A stretch of 64,000 nt of DNA from an uncultured Aurantimonas sp. (GTDB lineage: Bacteria; Pseudomonadota; Alphaproteobacteria; Rhizobiales; Rhizobiaceae): assembly GCA_947488615.1 (NCBI GenBank), contig CANKZU010000005.1, positions 124,001 to 188,000 of the forward strand. The letters run 5' to 3'. Below the pieces are notes generated by a model. It had not been told where the DNA came from and searched no databases. It worked only from the letters and a program-made list of their open reading frames with translations. Positions 20,859-28,529 of this stretch are shown in pieces. How positions within the stretch are numbered: position 1 is the first letter of the stretch; each line of letters opens with the position of its first letter. The position numbers and the translations under genes were made by a program.

Positions 20859-21128
20859 ATGGCCAATACCCCTTCGGCCAAGAAGGCCACGCGGAAAATC
20901 GCGCGGCGTACCGCCATCAACACAGATCGCCGTAGCCGCGTGCGCACGTTCCTGCGCAAGGTCGAAGAGGCCATCGCGGCCGGCGACAAGGACGCGGCTG
21001 TCTCGGCATTCCGTATTGCCGAACCGGAGCTGATGAGTGCCGTGTCCCACGGTGTGTTTCACAAGAACACGGCGTCGCGGAAGGTCTCCCGCCTCGCCCA
21101 TCGCGTGAAGACGATCGGCGCCGCCTGA
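20859..21128 (+). CDS. rpsT: 30S ribosomal protein S20
   Basis: An 89-residue, highly basic primary 16S-rRNA-binding protein. It has [37 protein letters not shown] at the start and [25 protein letters not shown] at the end, which is the full S20 pattern at standard length. The ATG follows AGAGAGACGTTCC. It has its own promoter and terminator and lies upstream of dnaA, an arrangement known from many Hyphomicrobiales. Confidence 0.97.
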   Translation: MANTPSAKKATRKIARRTAINTDRRSRVRTFLRKVEEAIAAGDKDAAVSAFRIAEPELMSAVSHGVFHKNTASRKVSRLAHRVKTIGAA

Positions 21129-21998
21129 TCGAAGCGGCGCGTCACACCCGGGTCAATGACCGGGTGACAGGATGATGACAAGCCCTGGCCTCGGCCGGGG
21201 CTTTTTGATTCCAAGGCCGAGACTGGCCATTGGATTGCGATGCGAACGGGCCCGTGCGCGGATCACCGCCCAAGGCCGACGGGTATCGACAGCGGGCATC
21301 CGCGCCGCGCGCTCTCCACTGCCCTTGGCCGGGTGGACCGCGAGGATTCGACCGGCACAGTTCGCCCGTCGCCGTTCGCACATGTCCTGTTTTCGCGATT
21401 CGCAGCCGCATTCGCAGGCATTTCGGACGACTTATCACTGTGCTGTCGTACGCCGCGGGCACCGAACCCCGCCATCCACAAGACAGGTCCAGAAAAGTGT
21501 ATCTATTCCAGTCGCTTGCAGAAGGTCAGTGAACGCTTATGCATTGGCGGTCCGGGAGCTTTTTGAGTTCCGCGGAGTCAAGCAGGCCCGCCACAATTTT
21601 TTCATATTTATTCTTCTCCTCCCGCGATCCGACCTCGAATGCGACGAAAGCCCCGGGAGCATAGTGTTTAGCGTGACATCGCCTCACGACCCGCATGGCG
21701 AGTCTGCAACAGGCGACCTGCTCGCATAACGATTCAAGCTGGAGTCGGCTTGCTCACCGCAGCGCCGTTTCGTAGTTTCCCCCTCGAAACAAGTGCGGGG
21801 AAAGACGAAATGCGGGGACAATCCAGGTTATCCAAAACTTCCTGGAGTTTTTGGAAGGCTACGACCCTTAGGGTCGCTCCCGCATAAATTTAGTATCCGG
21901 TCTTTTCACGATTTATCCGAGTAAAAAGCAGCGTTGGGCGAACCCTGGCGCAGCGAACTTCTGTGCCGATGCGGGGCAGAGGCAGGGGACTTTTTTGC
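21129..21998 (+). other. non-coding region between rpsT and the rhodanese/dnaA unit; possible origin-related or dnaA promoter region
   Basis: These 870 bases hold no gene I can support, although several overlapping frames stay open. After the rpsT terminator there are seven GANTC sites between 21207 and 21746. A T-rich stretch lies at 21595-21616. A DnaA-box-like TTATCCAAA at 21828-21836 has one mismatch to TTATCCACA, and TTATCCGAG at 21913-21921 is weaker. There are also small palindromes: TCCAGG...CCTGGA at 21822-21846 and CGACCC-tta-GGGTCG near 21862-21876. The region must contain the promoter for the rhodanese-dnaA unit. Whether it is oriC cannot be settled here: the chromosomal origin of many alphaproteobacteria lies elsewhere, near hemE. 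Confidence 0.45.
21181..21206 (+). terminator. intrinsic terminator after rpsT
   Basis: AGCCCTGGCC and GGCCGGGGCT pair with one G-U wobble and are followed by TTTTT. A second small hairpin with arms CACCCGG and CGGGTG precedes it at 21145-21166. It lies 53 bases past the rpsT stop. Confidence 0.85.
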
Positions 21999-22433
21999 AT
22001 GTCTAAAGACTACAGAGGCGATGTTTCACCTGGGGAGTGCTGGTCAGCGCTCGCGGAGACACCGGACGCCCTGCTCGTCGACGTCCGCACGACCGCCGAG
22101 TGGGCCTATGTGGGATTGCCGATGCTGTCCTCGCTCGGCAAGGCGCCACTCCTCGTCGAGTGGCAAAGCTTTCCTTCGATGGCGGTGGACCCGGCCTTCG
22201 CGGAGAAGCTTGGCGATCAGGTGGCAAAAGCGGGGGGAACCCCGTCCTCGCCGATCTTCTTTCTCTGCCGGTCGGGCGTCCGCTCGATCGCGGGCGCGGT
22301 GGCGCTGACCGATCATGGCTATGAGAATTGTTTCAACGTCCTCGGCGGCTTCGAAGGGCCGCCGGACGCGGAAGGACACCGCGGGCGGAAAGCCGGTTGG
22401 AAAGCGGAGGGTTTGCCTTGGGCACAGAATTAG
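21999..22433 (+). CDS. rhodanese-like domain protein
   Basis: A 144-residue single rhodanese domain protein. It has LLVDVRTTAEWAYVGLP near 24-40 and the active loop FLCRSGVRSIAGA near 86-98, with the cysteine that would carry the persulfide, followed by NVLGGFEGPPD and GWKAEGLPW. ATG 21999 has GGCAGGGGA about nine bases upstream; the ORF reaches back to 21963 without support. It lies 95 bases ahead of dnaA on the same strand. The sulfur acceptor is unknown. Confidence 0.9.
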   Translation: MSKDYRGDVSPGECWSALAETPDALLVDVRTTAEWAYVGLPMLSSLGKAPLLVEWQSFPSMAVDPAFAEKLGDQVAKAGGTPSSPIFFLCRSGVRSIAGAVALTDHGYENCFNVLGGFEGPPDAEGHRGRKAGWKAEGLPWAQN

Positions 22434-22450
22434 GACTTCGCCGGCGCATT

Positions 22451-22489
22451 GCAGCTGTGAGTCCCCACGCGGACGGGACTCACGCGCTG
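22451..22489 (+). promoter_or_regulatory. palindrome with two GANTC sites in the dnaA leader
   Basis: Perfect 9-base arms GTGAGTCCC (22457-22465) and GGGACTCAC (22475-22483) enclose a 9-base loop; outer GCAGC (22451-22455) and GCTGC (22485-22489) can extend the stem past a small bulge. Each arm contains a GANTC site, the target of the alphaproteobacterial CcrM methylase. It lies 40 bases before the dnaA start and has no T run. The inverted repeat is seen directly; a regulatory role is inferred. Confidence 0.45.
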
Positions 22490-22528
22490 CGCCAATCAAC
22501 AACCAACTACGATGATTTCGGGGCAAGT

Positions 22529-24001
22529 ATGGACGGCGGCGCGAGGAGCACGGCAGAGATTATGGAGCGGGTGAACGCCCGGCTGAAAGCGCAACTCGGG
22601 CAGGACATCTTCGCCAGCTGGTTCCAACGGATGAAACTCGAGTCGTCCGGGAAGGGCGTCTGCCGGATTTCGGTGCCCACCGCGTTTCTGCGCAGCTGGA
22701 TACAGTCGCATTACCACGACCTGCTGACCGAGATCTTCAGCGCCGAAGTTCCCGGAACGCTGCGCGTCGACATCGCGATCCGCAGCGCCGTTCGCGGTGG
22801 CGGCGTCACGATTCGCCAGGCGCGTATCGCGGGCCAGAGCGAGCCGGAAGTCACCGGTCTCGCGGGGCCTTCGCGGACCGCCGCCGCAACGCCCGCGGCA
22901 CCGTCGAGACCGGTCTCCCGTGGCGATGTCCGGTCGCCGGCTTTGGCGCAGGGCGCCGAGTTCGGCTCGCCCCTCGACCCGCGCTACGTGTTCGAGACTT
23001 TCGTGGAAGGTGCCTCGAATCGGGTCGCTCTCGCCGCCGCACGAGCGATCGCGGAGAACGGGCCGCAGTCGGTCCGCTTCAACCCGCTGTTCATCCACGC
23101 CGCCGTCGGCCTCGGTAAGACCCATCTGCTCCAGGCGATCGCCAATGCGGCATCGCGCCGTGAGGACCGGCCCCGCGTGGTCTATCTGACGGCGGAGTAT
23201 TTCATGTGGCGTTTCGCGACCGCGATCCGCGACAACCGTGCCCTCGACCTCAAGGAGACGCTGCGCGGCATCGACATATTGATCATCGACGACACACAGT
23301 TCCTGCAGGGCAAGTCGATCCAGCAGGAATTCTGTCATCTTCTGAACGCGCTGGTCGATTCGGCGAAACAGGTGATCTGCGCCGCCGATCGTCCGGCGAT
23401 GGAGCTGGAGTCGCTCGATCCGCGGGTCCGCTCGCGTCTGTCGAACGGCGTCACGCTTCAGATCGCCGTGCCGGACTACGAAATGCGCCGCTCGATCATC
23501 GGGAGCCGGGCCGCGGCGATGCGGGCGGAGGATCCGAGCTTCGACATGCCCGAGCGGGTGATCGACACGATCGCCGAGAGGGTCGCCGGCTCCGGTCGCG
23601 ATCTCGAAGGCGCGTTCAACCAGATCGCCTTCCGCCACTCCCTTGGCCAGCCGCTCTCGATGGAACATCTGGACGATCTGCTCAACCAGCTGACCCGGGC
23701 CAATATCGAACGACGGGTTCGCGTCGAGGACATCCTGAAATTCGTCTCGCGCCATTACAATGTGACGCGCACCGACCTTTTGTCGGCGCGCCGCACAAGG
23801 ACCATCGTGCGGCCGCGTCAGATCGCCATGTATCTCGCCAAGACCATGACGCCGCGCTCGCTCCCGGAGATCGGCCGGCGCTTCGGCGGCCGCGACCACA
23901 CGACGGTACTCCACGCCGTGCGCAAGATCGAGGGCGAGCGGGCCAATGACGAGAAGCTGTCGGAGGAACTCGATCTGATCCGCCGGATGATCGAGGAATA
24001 G
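22529..24001 (+). CDS. dnaA: chromosomal replication initiator protein DnaA
   Basis: A 490-residue AAA+ initiator. Domain I has MERVNARLKAQLGQDIFASWFQRMKL. The linker is rich in alanine and proline near 110-145. The ATPase has AAVGLGKTHLLQAIAN with Walker A near 192, ILIIDDTQFLQGKS with Walker B near 252, and the arginine-rich LDPRVRSRLSNG near 298. The C-terminal helix-turn-helix that binds DnaA boxes is in RPRQIAMYLAKTMTPRSLPEIGRRFGGRDHTTVLHA near 435-468. I start at ATG 22529; ATG 22562 is possible but would shorten domain I. The next gene is dnaN after 165 bases. Confidence 0.96.
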   Translation: MDGGARSTAEIMERVNARLKAQLGQDIFASWFQRMKLESSGKGVCRISVPTAFLRSWIQSHYHDLLTEIFSAEVPGTLRVDIAIRSAVRGGGVTIRQARIAGQSEPEVTGLAGPSRTAAATPAAPSRPVSRGDVRSPALAQGAEFGSPLDPRYVFETFVEGASNRVALAAARAIAENGPQSVRFNPLFIHAAVGLGKTHLLQAIANAASRREDRPRVVYLTAEYFMWRFATAIRDNRALDLKETLRGIDILIIDDTQFLQGKSIQQEFCHLLNALVDSAKQVICAADRPAMELESLDPRVRSRLSNGVTLQIAVPDYEMRRSIIGSRAAAMRAEDPSFDMPERVIDTIAERVAGSGRDLEGAFNQIAFRHSLGQPLSMEHLDDLLNQLTRANIERRVRVEDILKFVSRHYNVTRTDLLSARRTRTIVRPRQIAMYLAKTMTPRSLPEIGRRFGGRDHTTVLHAVRKIEGERANDEKLSEELDLIRRMIEE

Positions 24002-24166
24002 GTCGCGCCGGGGGCGCGCCCCTCGGTCGGCGCGCCCGACGTGGCGCGGCAAGGGCCGGCGCCACCGCTTTTGGCTTTCCAACCGCAGTGCTAATCATTA
24101 AGACCATCGAACCCGGAACCGGCGCGGCCTCCCGCGGCGCCTGCCCCGAACAAAACGGCCTTCGTC

Positions 24167-25291
24167 ATGCGTATCATCATCGAACGATCCAACCTCCTGA
24201 AGTCGCTGGCCCACGTCCACCGGGTCGTGGAGCGCCGCAACACCATCCCGATTCTGTCGAACGTGCTGTTGAAGACCGAGGACGGCGCGCTTCGCCTGAA
24301 GGCCACCGATCTCGACCTGGAGATCACCGAGAGCGTCGCGGCCACTGGCGAGCAGGAGGGCGCGACGACGGTGCCGGCGCATCTGCTCTACGACATCGTG
24401 CGCAAGCTGCCGGACGGCGCCGAGGTCAAGCTGTCGACCAATGCCGACGGCAACCAGATGACGGTCTCGTCGGGTCGCTCGAATTTCCGTCTCCAGTGCC
24501 TGCCGGAATCGGACTTTCCCGATATCACCGCCGGAACGCTGAGCCACGCCTTCACGATCAAGGCGGCGGAATTCGCGCGGCTGATCGACCGGACCCATTT
24601 CGCCATCTCCACCGAGGAGACGCGCTATTATCTCAACGGCATCTTCCTCCACACGATCGAAGCGGACGGCGACCTCAAGCTGCGGGCGGTCGCCACCGAC
24701 GGCCATCGCCTGGCGCGCGCCGAGATGGCGGCGCCGGCCGGATCGGAAGGCATGCCCGGCATCATCATACCGCGCAAGACCGTGGGTGAATTGCAAAAGC
24801 TGCTCGGTGACGGCGCGGACGACGCGGCGATCGAGGTCGAACTGTCCGACGCCAAGATCCGCGTCACCATCGGCCCGGTCGTCCTCACTTCGAAGCTGAT
24901 CGACGGCACGTTTCCCGACTATCAGCGCGTCATCCCGCAGAACAATGACAAGGCGCTCACCCTCGACCGGCAGAGCTTTTCGGCCGCCGTCGACCGCGTG
25001 TCGACGATTTCGTCCGAGCGCGGACGCGCGGTCAAGCTCGCAGTCAGCGATTCCCAGCTGACCCTCACCGTCAACTCGCCTGATTCGGGCACGGCGACCG
25101 AGGAACTGGCGGTCGGCTATGATTCCGACGACATCGAGATCGGTTTCAACGCGCGTTATCTCCTCGACATCACCGCCCAGCTCTCCGGCGACGAGGCCGT
25201 GTTCATGCTTGCCGATGCCGGTTCCCCCACGCTCATCAAGGACGGCGGCGACGACGCGACGTTGTATGTCCTGATGCCGATGCGGGTCTGA
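24167..25291 (+). CDS. dnaN: DNA polymerase III sliding clamp (beta subunit)
   Basis: A 374-residue clamp made of three repeats that dimerises into a ring around DNA and tethers polymerase III. It begins MRIIIERSNLLKSLAHVHRVVERRNTIPILSNVLL and has the family segments HTIEADGDLKLRAVATDGHRLARAE near 162-186 and the C-terminal LIKDGGDDATLYVLMPMRV, with the MPMR ending that closes the partner pocket. Length and ends are standard. The order dnaA-dnaN-recF is widely conserved. Confidence 0.97.
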   Translation: MRIIIERSNLLKSLAHVHRVVERRNTIPILSNVLLKTEDGALRLKATDLDLEITESVAATGEQEGATTVPAHLLYDIVRKLPDGAEVKLSTNADGNQMTVSSGRSNFRLQCLPESDFPDITAGTLSHAFTIKAAEFARLIDRTHFAISTEETRYYLNGIFLHTIEADGDLKLRAVATDGHRLARAEMAAPAGSEGMPGIIIPRKTVGELQKLLGDGADDAAIEVELSDAKIRVTIGPVVLTSKLIDGTFPDYQRVIPQNNDKALTLDRQSFSAAVDRVSTISSERGRAVKLAVSDSQLTLTVNSPDSGTATEELAVGYDSDDIEIGFNARYLLDITAQLSGDEAVFMLADAGSPTLIKDGGDDATLYVLMPMRV

Positions 25292-25305
25292 TTGCCGCGA
25301 CGGTC

Positions 25306-26526
25306 TTGACCGGGGAACCCCAAACCGGCGATCCGGCCGGGACACAGCCCGGCTTACCGGTTGTCCGACTGAGCGAGTTACGGCTTGCCGATTTTCGCAA
25401 TTACGAAACCCTGCGCCTGACCTTCGACCGAGGCTTCGTCGCCTTCGTCGGCGATAACGGCGCCGGCAAGACCAATCTCATCGAAGCGGTGTCGCTGCTG
25501 ACGCCGGGACGCGGCCTGCGCCGGGCAACCTATCAAGACATCGCGCGCAAGGGTGGCAGCGGCGGTTTTTCCATTCGCGCCGGGCTGGTTTCGCTCCAGG
25601 GTGAGGGGACCGTCGTCACCAAGGTCCAACCCGACCCGGCCGGTCCGACGACGCGGACGGTGCGGATCGACGAGACCGCCGCCAAGAGCGCCGACGAATT
25701 GCTCGACCTGTTGCGCATTCTCTGGCTGACACCGGCGATGGACGGGCTGTTTACCGGCCCGAGGGGTGACCGCCGCCGCTTCCTCGATCGCATGGTGCTG
25801 GCGGTCGATCCCACTCACGGCCGCCGGGCGGTGGACTACGAGCGCGCCATGCGCTCGCGCAACCGGCTGCTTTCGGACAACCGCATGGATGATTCCTGGC
25901 TGGGCGGGATCGAGGCGCAGATGGCCGAACTCGGCGTGGCGATGGCCCTGGCGCGGGCCGAACTCGTCGGGATGCTGGCCGGGATGATCGACCAGTCCGG
26001 CGCCGACAATCCCTTTCCCAAGGCAGGCCTCGATTTGGCCTCCGGCTATGGCGATACTGATCTGTCCCGTCCCTCGGCCGATATCGAGGACGAGGCGCGC
26101 ACGCGGCTGCGCGCCGGTCGTCATGCCGATCGGGCCGCCGGCCGCACGCTGCTGGGTGCCCACCGGGCGGACCTTTCGGTCGTCCACCTGGCCAAGGCGA
26201 TGCCGGCGGCGCTGTCCTCGACCGGCGAGCAAAAGGCGCTGCTCATCGGCCTGGTGCTGGCCCATGCCCGGCTGGTCGCCGCCGTCTCGTCGCTGCCGCC
26301 GATCCTGCTTCTCGACGAGATCGCCGCCCATCTCGATCCCGGTCGCCGGGCAGCGCTGTTCGACCTGATCGCCGAACTCGGCGTGCAGGCCTTCATGACC
26401 GGCACCGATGCGAGCCTGTTTGACGCTCTCGGCGACAGAGCCCAAATGCTGGAGGTGACGTCGGGCACGGTCCGCCCGGCTCCCGCGAGCGGTGCGACAA
26501 GCGCGCAATCGGAGCAAGGACGATGA
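25306..26526 (+). CDS. recF: DNA replication and repair protein RecF
   Basis: A 406-residue SMC-like ATPase for loading RecA at gaps through RecFOR. It has LRLADFRNYETLRLTF near 26-41, Walker A VGDNGAGKTNLIEAVSLLTPGRGLR near 48, the signature region SSTGEQKALLIGLVLAHARL near 304-323 and Walker B PPILLLDEIAAHLDPGRR near 330. The longest frame begins with TTG 25306, 15 bases after dnaN; the first family-like residues appear near residue 20, so a somewhat later start cannot be excluded. Its stop overlaps the moeB-like start by four bases. Confidence 0.94.
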   Translation: MTGEPQTGDPAGTQPGLPVVRLSELRLADFRNYETLRLTFDRGFVAFVGDNGAGKTNLIEAVSLLTPGRGLRRATYQDIARKGGSGGFSIRAGLVSLQGEGTVVTKVQPDPAGPTTRTVRIDETAAKSADELLDLLRILWLTPAMDGLFTGPRGDRRRFLDRMVLAVDPTHGRRAVDYERAMRSRNRLLSDNRMDDSWLGGIEAQMAELGVAMALARAELVGMLAGMIDQSGADNPFPKAGLDLASGYGDTDLSRPSADIEDEARTRLRAGRHADRAAGRTLLGAHRADLSVVHLAKAMPAALSSTGEQKALLIGLVLAHARLVAAVSSLPPILLLDEIAAHLDPGRRAALFDLIAELGVQAFMTGTDASLFDALGDRAQMLEVTSGTVRPAPASGATSAQSEQGR

Positions 26527-27296
26527 GCGACAAGCCTCTCGACGCCCAGGAACTCGAACGCTATGCGCGCCACATCGTGCTTCCGGAAATCGGCGGCCCG
26601 GGCCAGCAGAAGCTGAAGCGGGCGCGGATCCTCGTCGTCGGCGCCGGCGGCATCGGCTCGCCGGTCGTCTTCTATCTCGCGGCCGCCGGGATCGGCACGA
26701 TCGGCATCGCCGACGACGACACGGTGTCGCTGTCGAACCTGCAGCGTCAGGTGCTGCATCGGACCGCCGATGTCGGCCGGTCGAAGCTCGACAGCGCAGT
26801 CGACGCGGTCGCGGCGCTCAACCCGCATGTCACGGTCGTGGCTCATCCCTTGCGCCTCGACGCCGAGAACGGTCGCGACATCGTCGCCGACTACGATCTC
26901 GTCATAGACGGCTCGGACAATTTCGCCACGCGCTACGCCATGGCGGATTTGTGCGAGGCCGCGCACCGGCCGTTGGTCACCGCCGCGGTCAACCGCTTTT
27001 CCGGCTCGCTGACCGTGCTGAAGCCCTACGAGGCCAACACGGACGGACGGCCGAATCCAGGCTATCGCGACCTCTTCCCCGAAGCGCCGCCGGCCGGGCT
27101 GGTGCCGTCCTGCGCCGAGGCCGGTATCCTCGGTGTTACAACCGGCGTCCTCGGCACGCTGGCCGCCACAGAAACGGTCAAGCTCCTATGCGGTATCGGC
27201 GAGCCGCTGGTCGGCCGCTTTTTGATGATCGACCTTCTGACCATGCGGATCGAGGAGATCCGCTATCGGGGGCGGCGCCCGACCATCTCATCCTGA
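26523..27296 (+). CDS. moeB: MoeB/ThiF-family adenylyltransferase
   Basis: A 257-residue E1-like enzyme that should adenylate the C-terminal glycine of a ubiquitin-like sulfur carrier such as MoaD or ThiS. It has ELERYARHIVLPEIGGPGQQKL near 10-31, the nucleotide loop VVGAGGIGSPVVFYLAAAGIG near 39, the catalytic SNLQRQVLH near 71, DGSDNFATRYAMAD near 129 and the active cysteine region VPSCAEAGILGVTTG near 192. The two CxxC pairs that bind structural zinc in E. coli MoeB are missing: the first site reads NPGYRDLFPE where CYRCLFPE is usual, and there is no C-terminal pair. It overlaps recF by four bases. Confidence 0.88.
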   Translation: MSDKPLDAQELERYARHIVLPEIGGPGQQKLKRARILVVGAGGIGSPVVFYLAAAGIGTIGIADDDTVSLSNLQRQVLHRTADVGRSKLDSAVDAVAALNPHVTVVAHPLRLDAENGRDIVADYDLVIDGSDNFATRYAMADLCEAAHRPLVTAAVNRFSGSLTVLKPYEANTDGRPNPGYRDLFPEAPPAGLVPSCAEAGILGVTTGVLGTLAATETVKLLCGIGEPLVGRFLMIDLLTMRIEEIRYRGRRPTISS

Positions 27297-28280
27297 CGGC
27301 ACCCGCTCCGGGTCCCCCCGCGTGCGCCAGAGGGAATAGGCGACGCCCGCCGTCAGAATCGCGAAAGTCACCGCCAGCGACCATTCAGCCGGGAACTTCG
27401 CCCATCCCATCATATCGGCGAGGAAGATCTTCGAGCCGATGAAGACGAGCAGGATCGCCAGCGCCTGTTTCAGATAGGCGAAACGGTGCAGCACCGCGGC
27501 CAGCGCGAAATACAGGGCTCTGAGGCCGAGAATGGCAAAGATGTTGGACGTATAGACGATGTAGGGGTCGGTGGTGATCGCGAAGATCGCCGGAATCGAA
27601 TCCACCGCGAACACGACGTCGGCCATCTCGATCAGAATCAGCGCCAGGAACAGCGGCGTCGTGTAGGTGACGCACCGCCCGGTTTTCGGATCGGACAACC
27701 GGACGATGAAGCGTTCGCCATGCAACTCGTCCGTGACCCGCAGCCGGCGTCGGGCGAATTGGAGCAGCGGATTTCGCGACAGATCCGGGTTTTCCTCGAC
27801 GCCCGTCCACAGCATCTTCACACCGGTGACGATCAGGAAGGCGGCGAAGAGGTAGAGAATCCAGGCGTATTGCGCGACCAGCGTGGCGCCGAAGCCGATC
27901 ATGATCGCGCGCAGAACGATGACGCCGAGGATGCCCCAGAACAGCACGCGATGCTGATACGCGCGCGGAATCGCGAAATAGGAAAAGATCATGGCGATGA
28001 CGAAGACGTTGTCGATCGCCAGGCTCTTTTCGACGATGAAGCCGGTGAGATATTCGATGCCGGCCTGACGGCCGAGTTCGGCCCAGACGAGGCCGCCGAA
28101 AGCGAGGCCGAGAGCGATGTAGAAGCCCGACAGGCCCAGGCTTTCGCGGATTCCGATCGCGCGACTTCCCCGATGCAGAACGCCGAGGTCGAAGGCGAGA
28201 AGAAGAACGACGATGCCCAGAAAGCCGAGCCACATCCACAGCGGCTGACCCAGGAAGATAATGCTGAAGACCGAATCCAT
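27288..28280 (-). CDS. TerC family integral membrane protein
   Basis: A 330-residue membrane protein with about nine hydrophobic segments and the TerC family signatures: FIVEKSLAIDNVFVIAMIFSYFAIP near 81-105 with the acidic pair in the second repeat counterpart ILIEMADVVFAVDSIPAIFAIT near 209. These are Alx/TerC-type transporters, linked to manganese export and to tellurite resistance. ATG 28280 begins at the first membrane segment. It is convergent with the moeB-like gene and their ends overlap by nine bases. I see no yybP-ykoY riboswitch in its leader. Confidence 0.93.
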   Translation of the reverse strand: MDSVFSIIFLGQPLWMWLGFLGIVVLLLAFDLGVLHRGSRAIGIRESLGLSGFYIALGLAFGGLVWAELGRQAGIEYLTGFIVEKSLAIDNVFVIAMIFSYFAIPRAYQHRVLFWGILGVIVLRAIMIGFGATLVAQYAWILYLFAAFLIVTGVKMLWTGVEENPDLSRNPLLQFARRRLRVTDELHGERFIVRLSDPKTGRCVTYTTPLFLALILIEMADVVFAVDSIPAIFAITTDPYIVYTSNIFAILGLRALYFALAAVLHRFAYLKQALAILLVFIGSKIFLADMMGWAKFPAEWSLAVTFAILTAGVAYSLWRTRGDPERVPSG

Positions 28281-28442
28281 CTGTTCCCTCGTTTGTCGAG
28301 GGCGGCTGGAGACCGTTCGGCTCAGAAAACGTCCAGACCCGGCATCGAGCACACCCGATGCGGTCCGACATCACGATGCGACGGCATCGCCAGAGGGGCC
28401 CGGCCCGCGCGAAAGACATGGTGACAGGCTTTTACGCGCGCA

Positions 28443-28468
28443 AGGGCGATGCTTGCGACGATCGCCCT
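28443..28468 (-). repeat. hairpin between the flavin monooxygenase and terC
   Basis: 8-base arms AGGGCGAT (28443-28450) and ATCGCCCT (28461-28468) with a 10-base loop. It is the second of two hairpins in the 250-base gap after the monooxygenase gene. Together they may separate its transcript from terC; neither has a T run. Confidence 0.4.
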
Positions 28469-28483
28469 CACGGCGCGGTTCGG

Positions 28484-28528
28484 GCCTCACTTACCTCCGC
28501 GGCCGAACGCCGCGGAGGTAAGTGAGGC
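28484..28528 (-). terminator. 19-base-pair perfect hairpin after the flavin monooxygenase gene
   Basis: Arms of 19 bases, 28484-28502 and 28510-28528, are perfectly complementary around a 7-base loop. On the minus strand it starts two bases after the monooxygenase stop codon (28530-28532). There is no T run after it, so it may be a terminator of the non-T-rich kind, a 3'-end stabiliser, or a protein-binding palindrome. Confidence 0.55.
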
Positions 28529-28529
28529 T

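Noticed and set aside
21172..21729. 185-codon frame and overlapping frames in the rpsT-dnaA gap
   Set aside because: The frame begins inside the rpsT terminator, overlaps other equally open frames, and shows no family pattern. It is more likely non-coding.
28281..28440. yybP-ykoY manganese riboswitch ahead of terC
   Set aside because: TerC genes are sometimes controlled this way, but the conserved purine-rich internal loops are not visible here.
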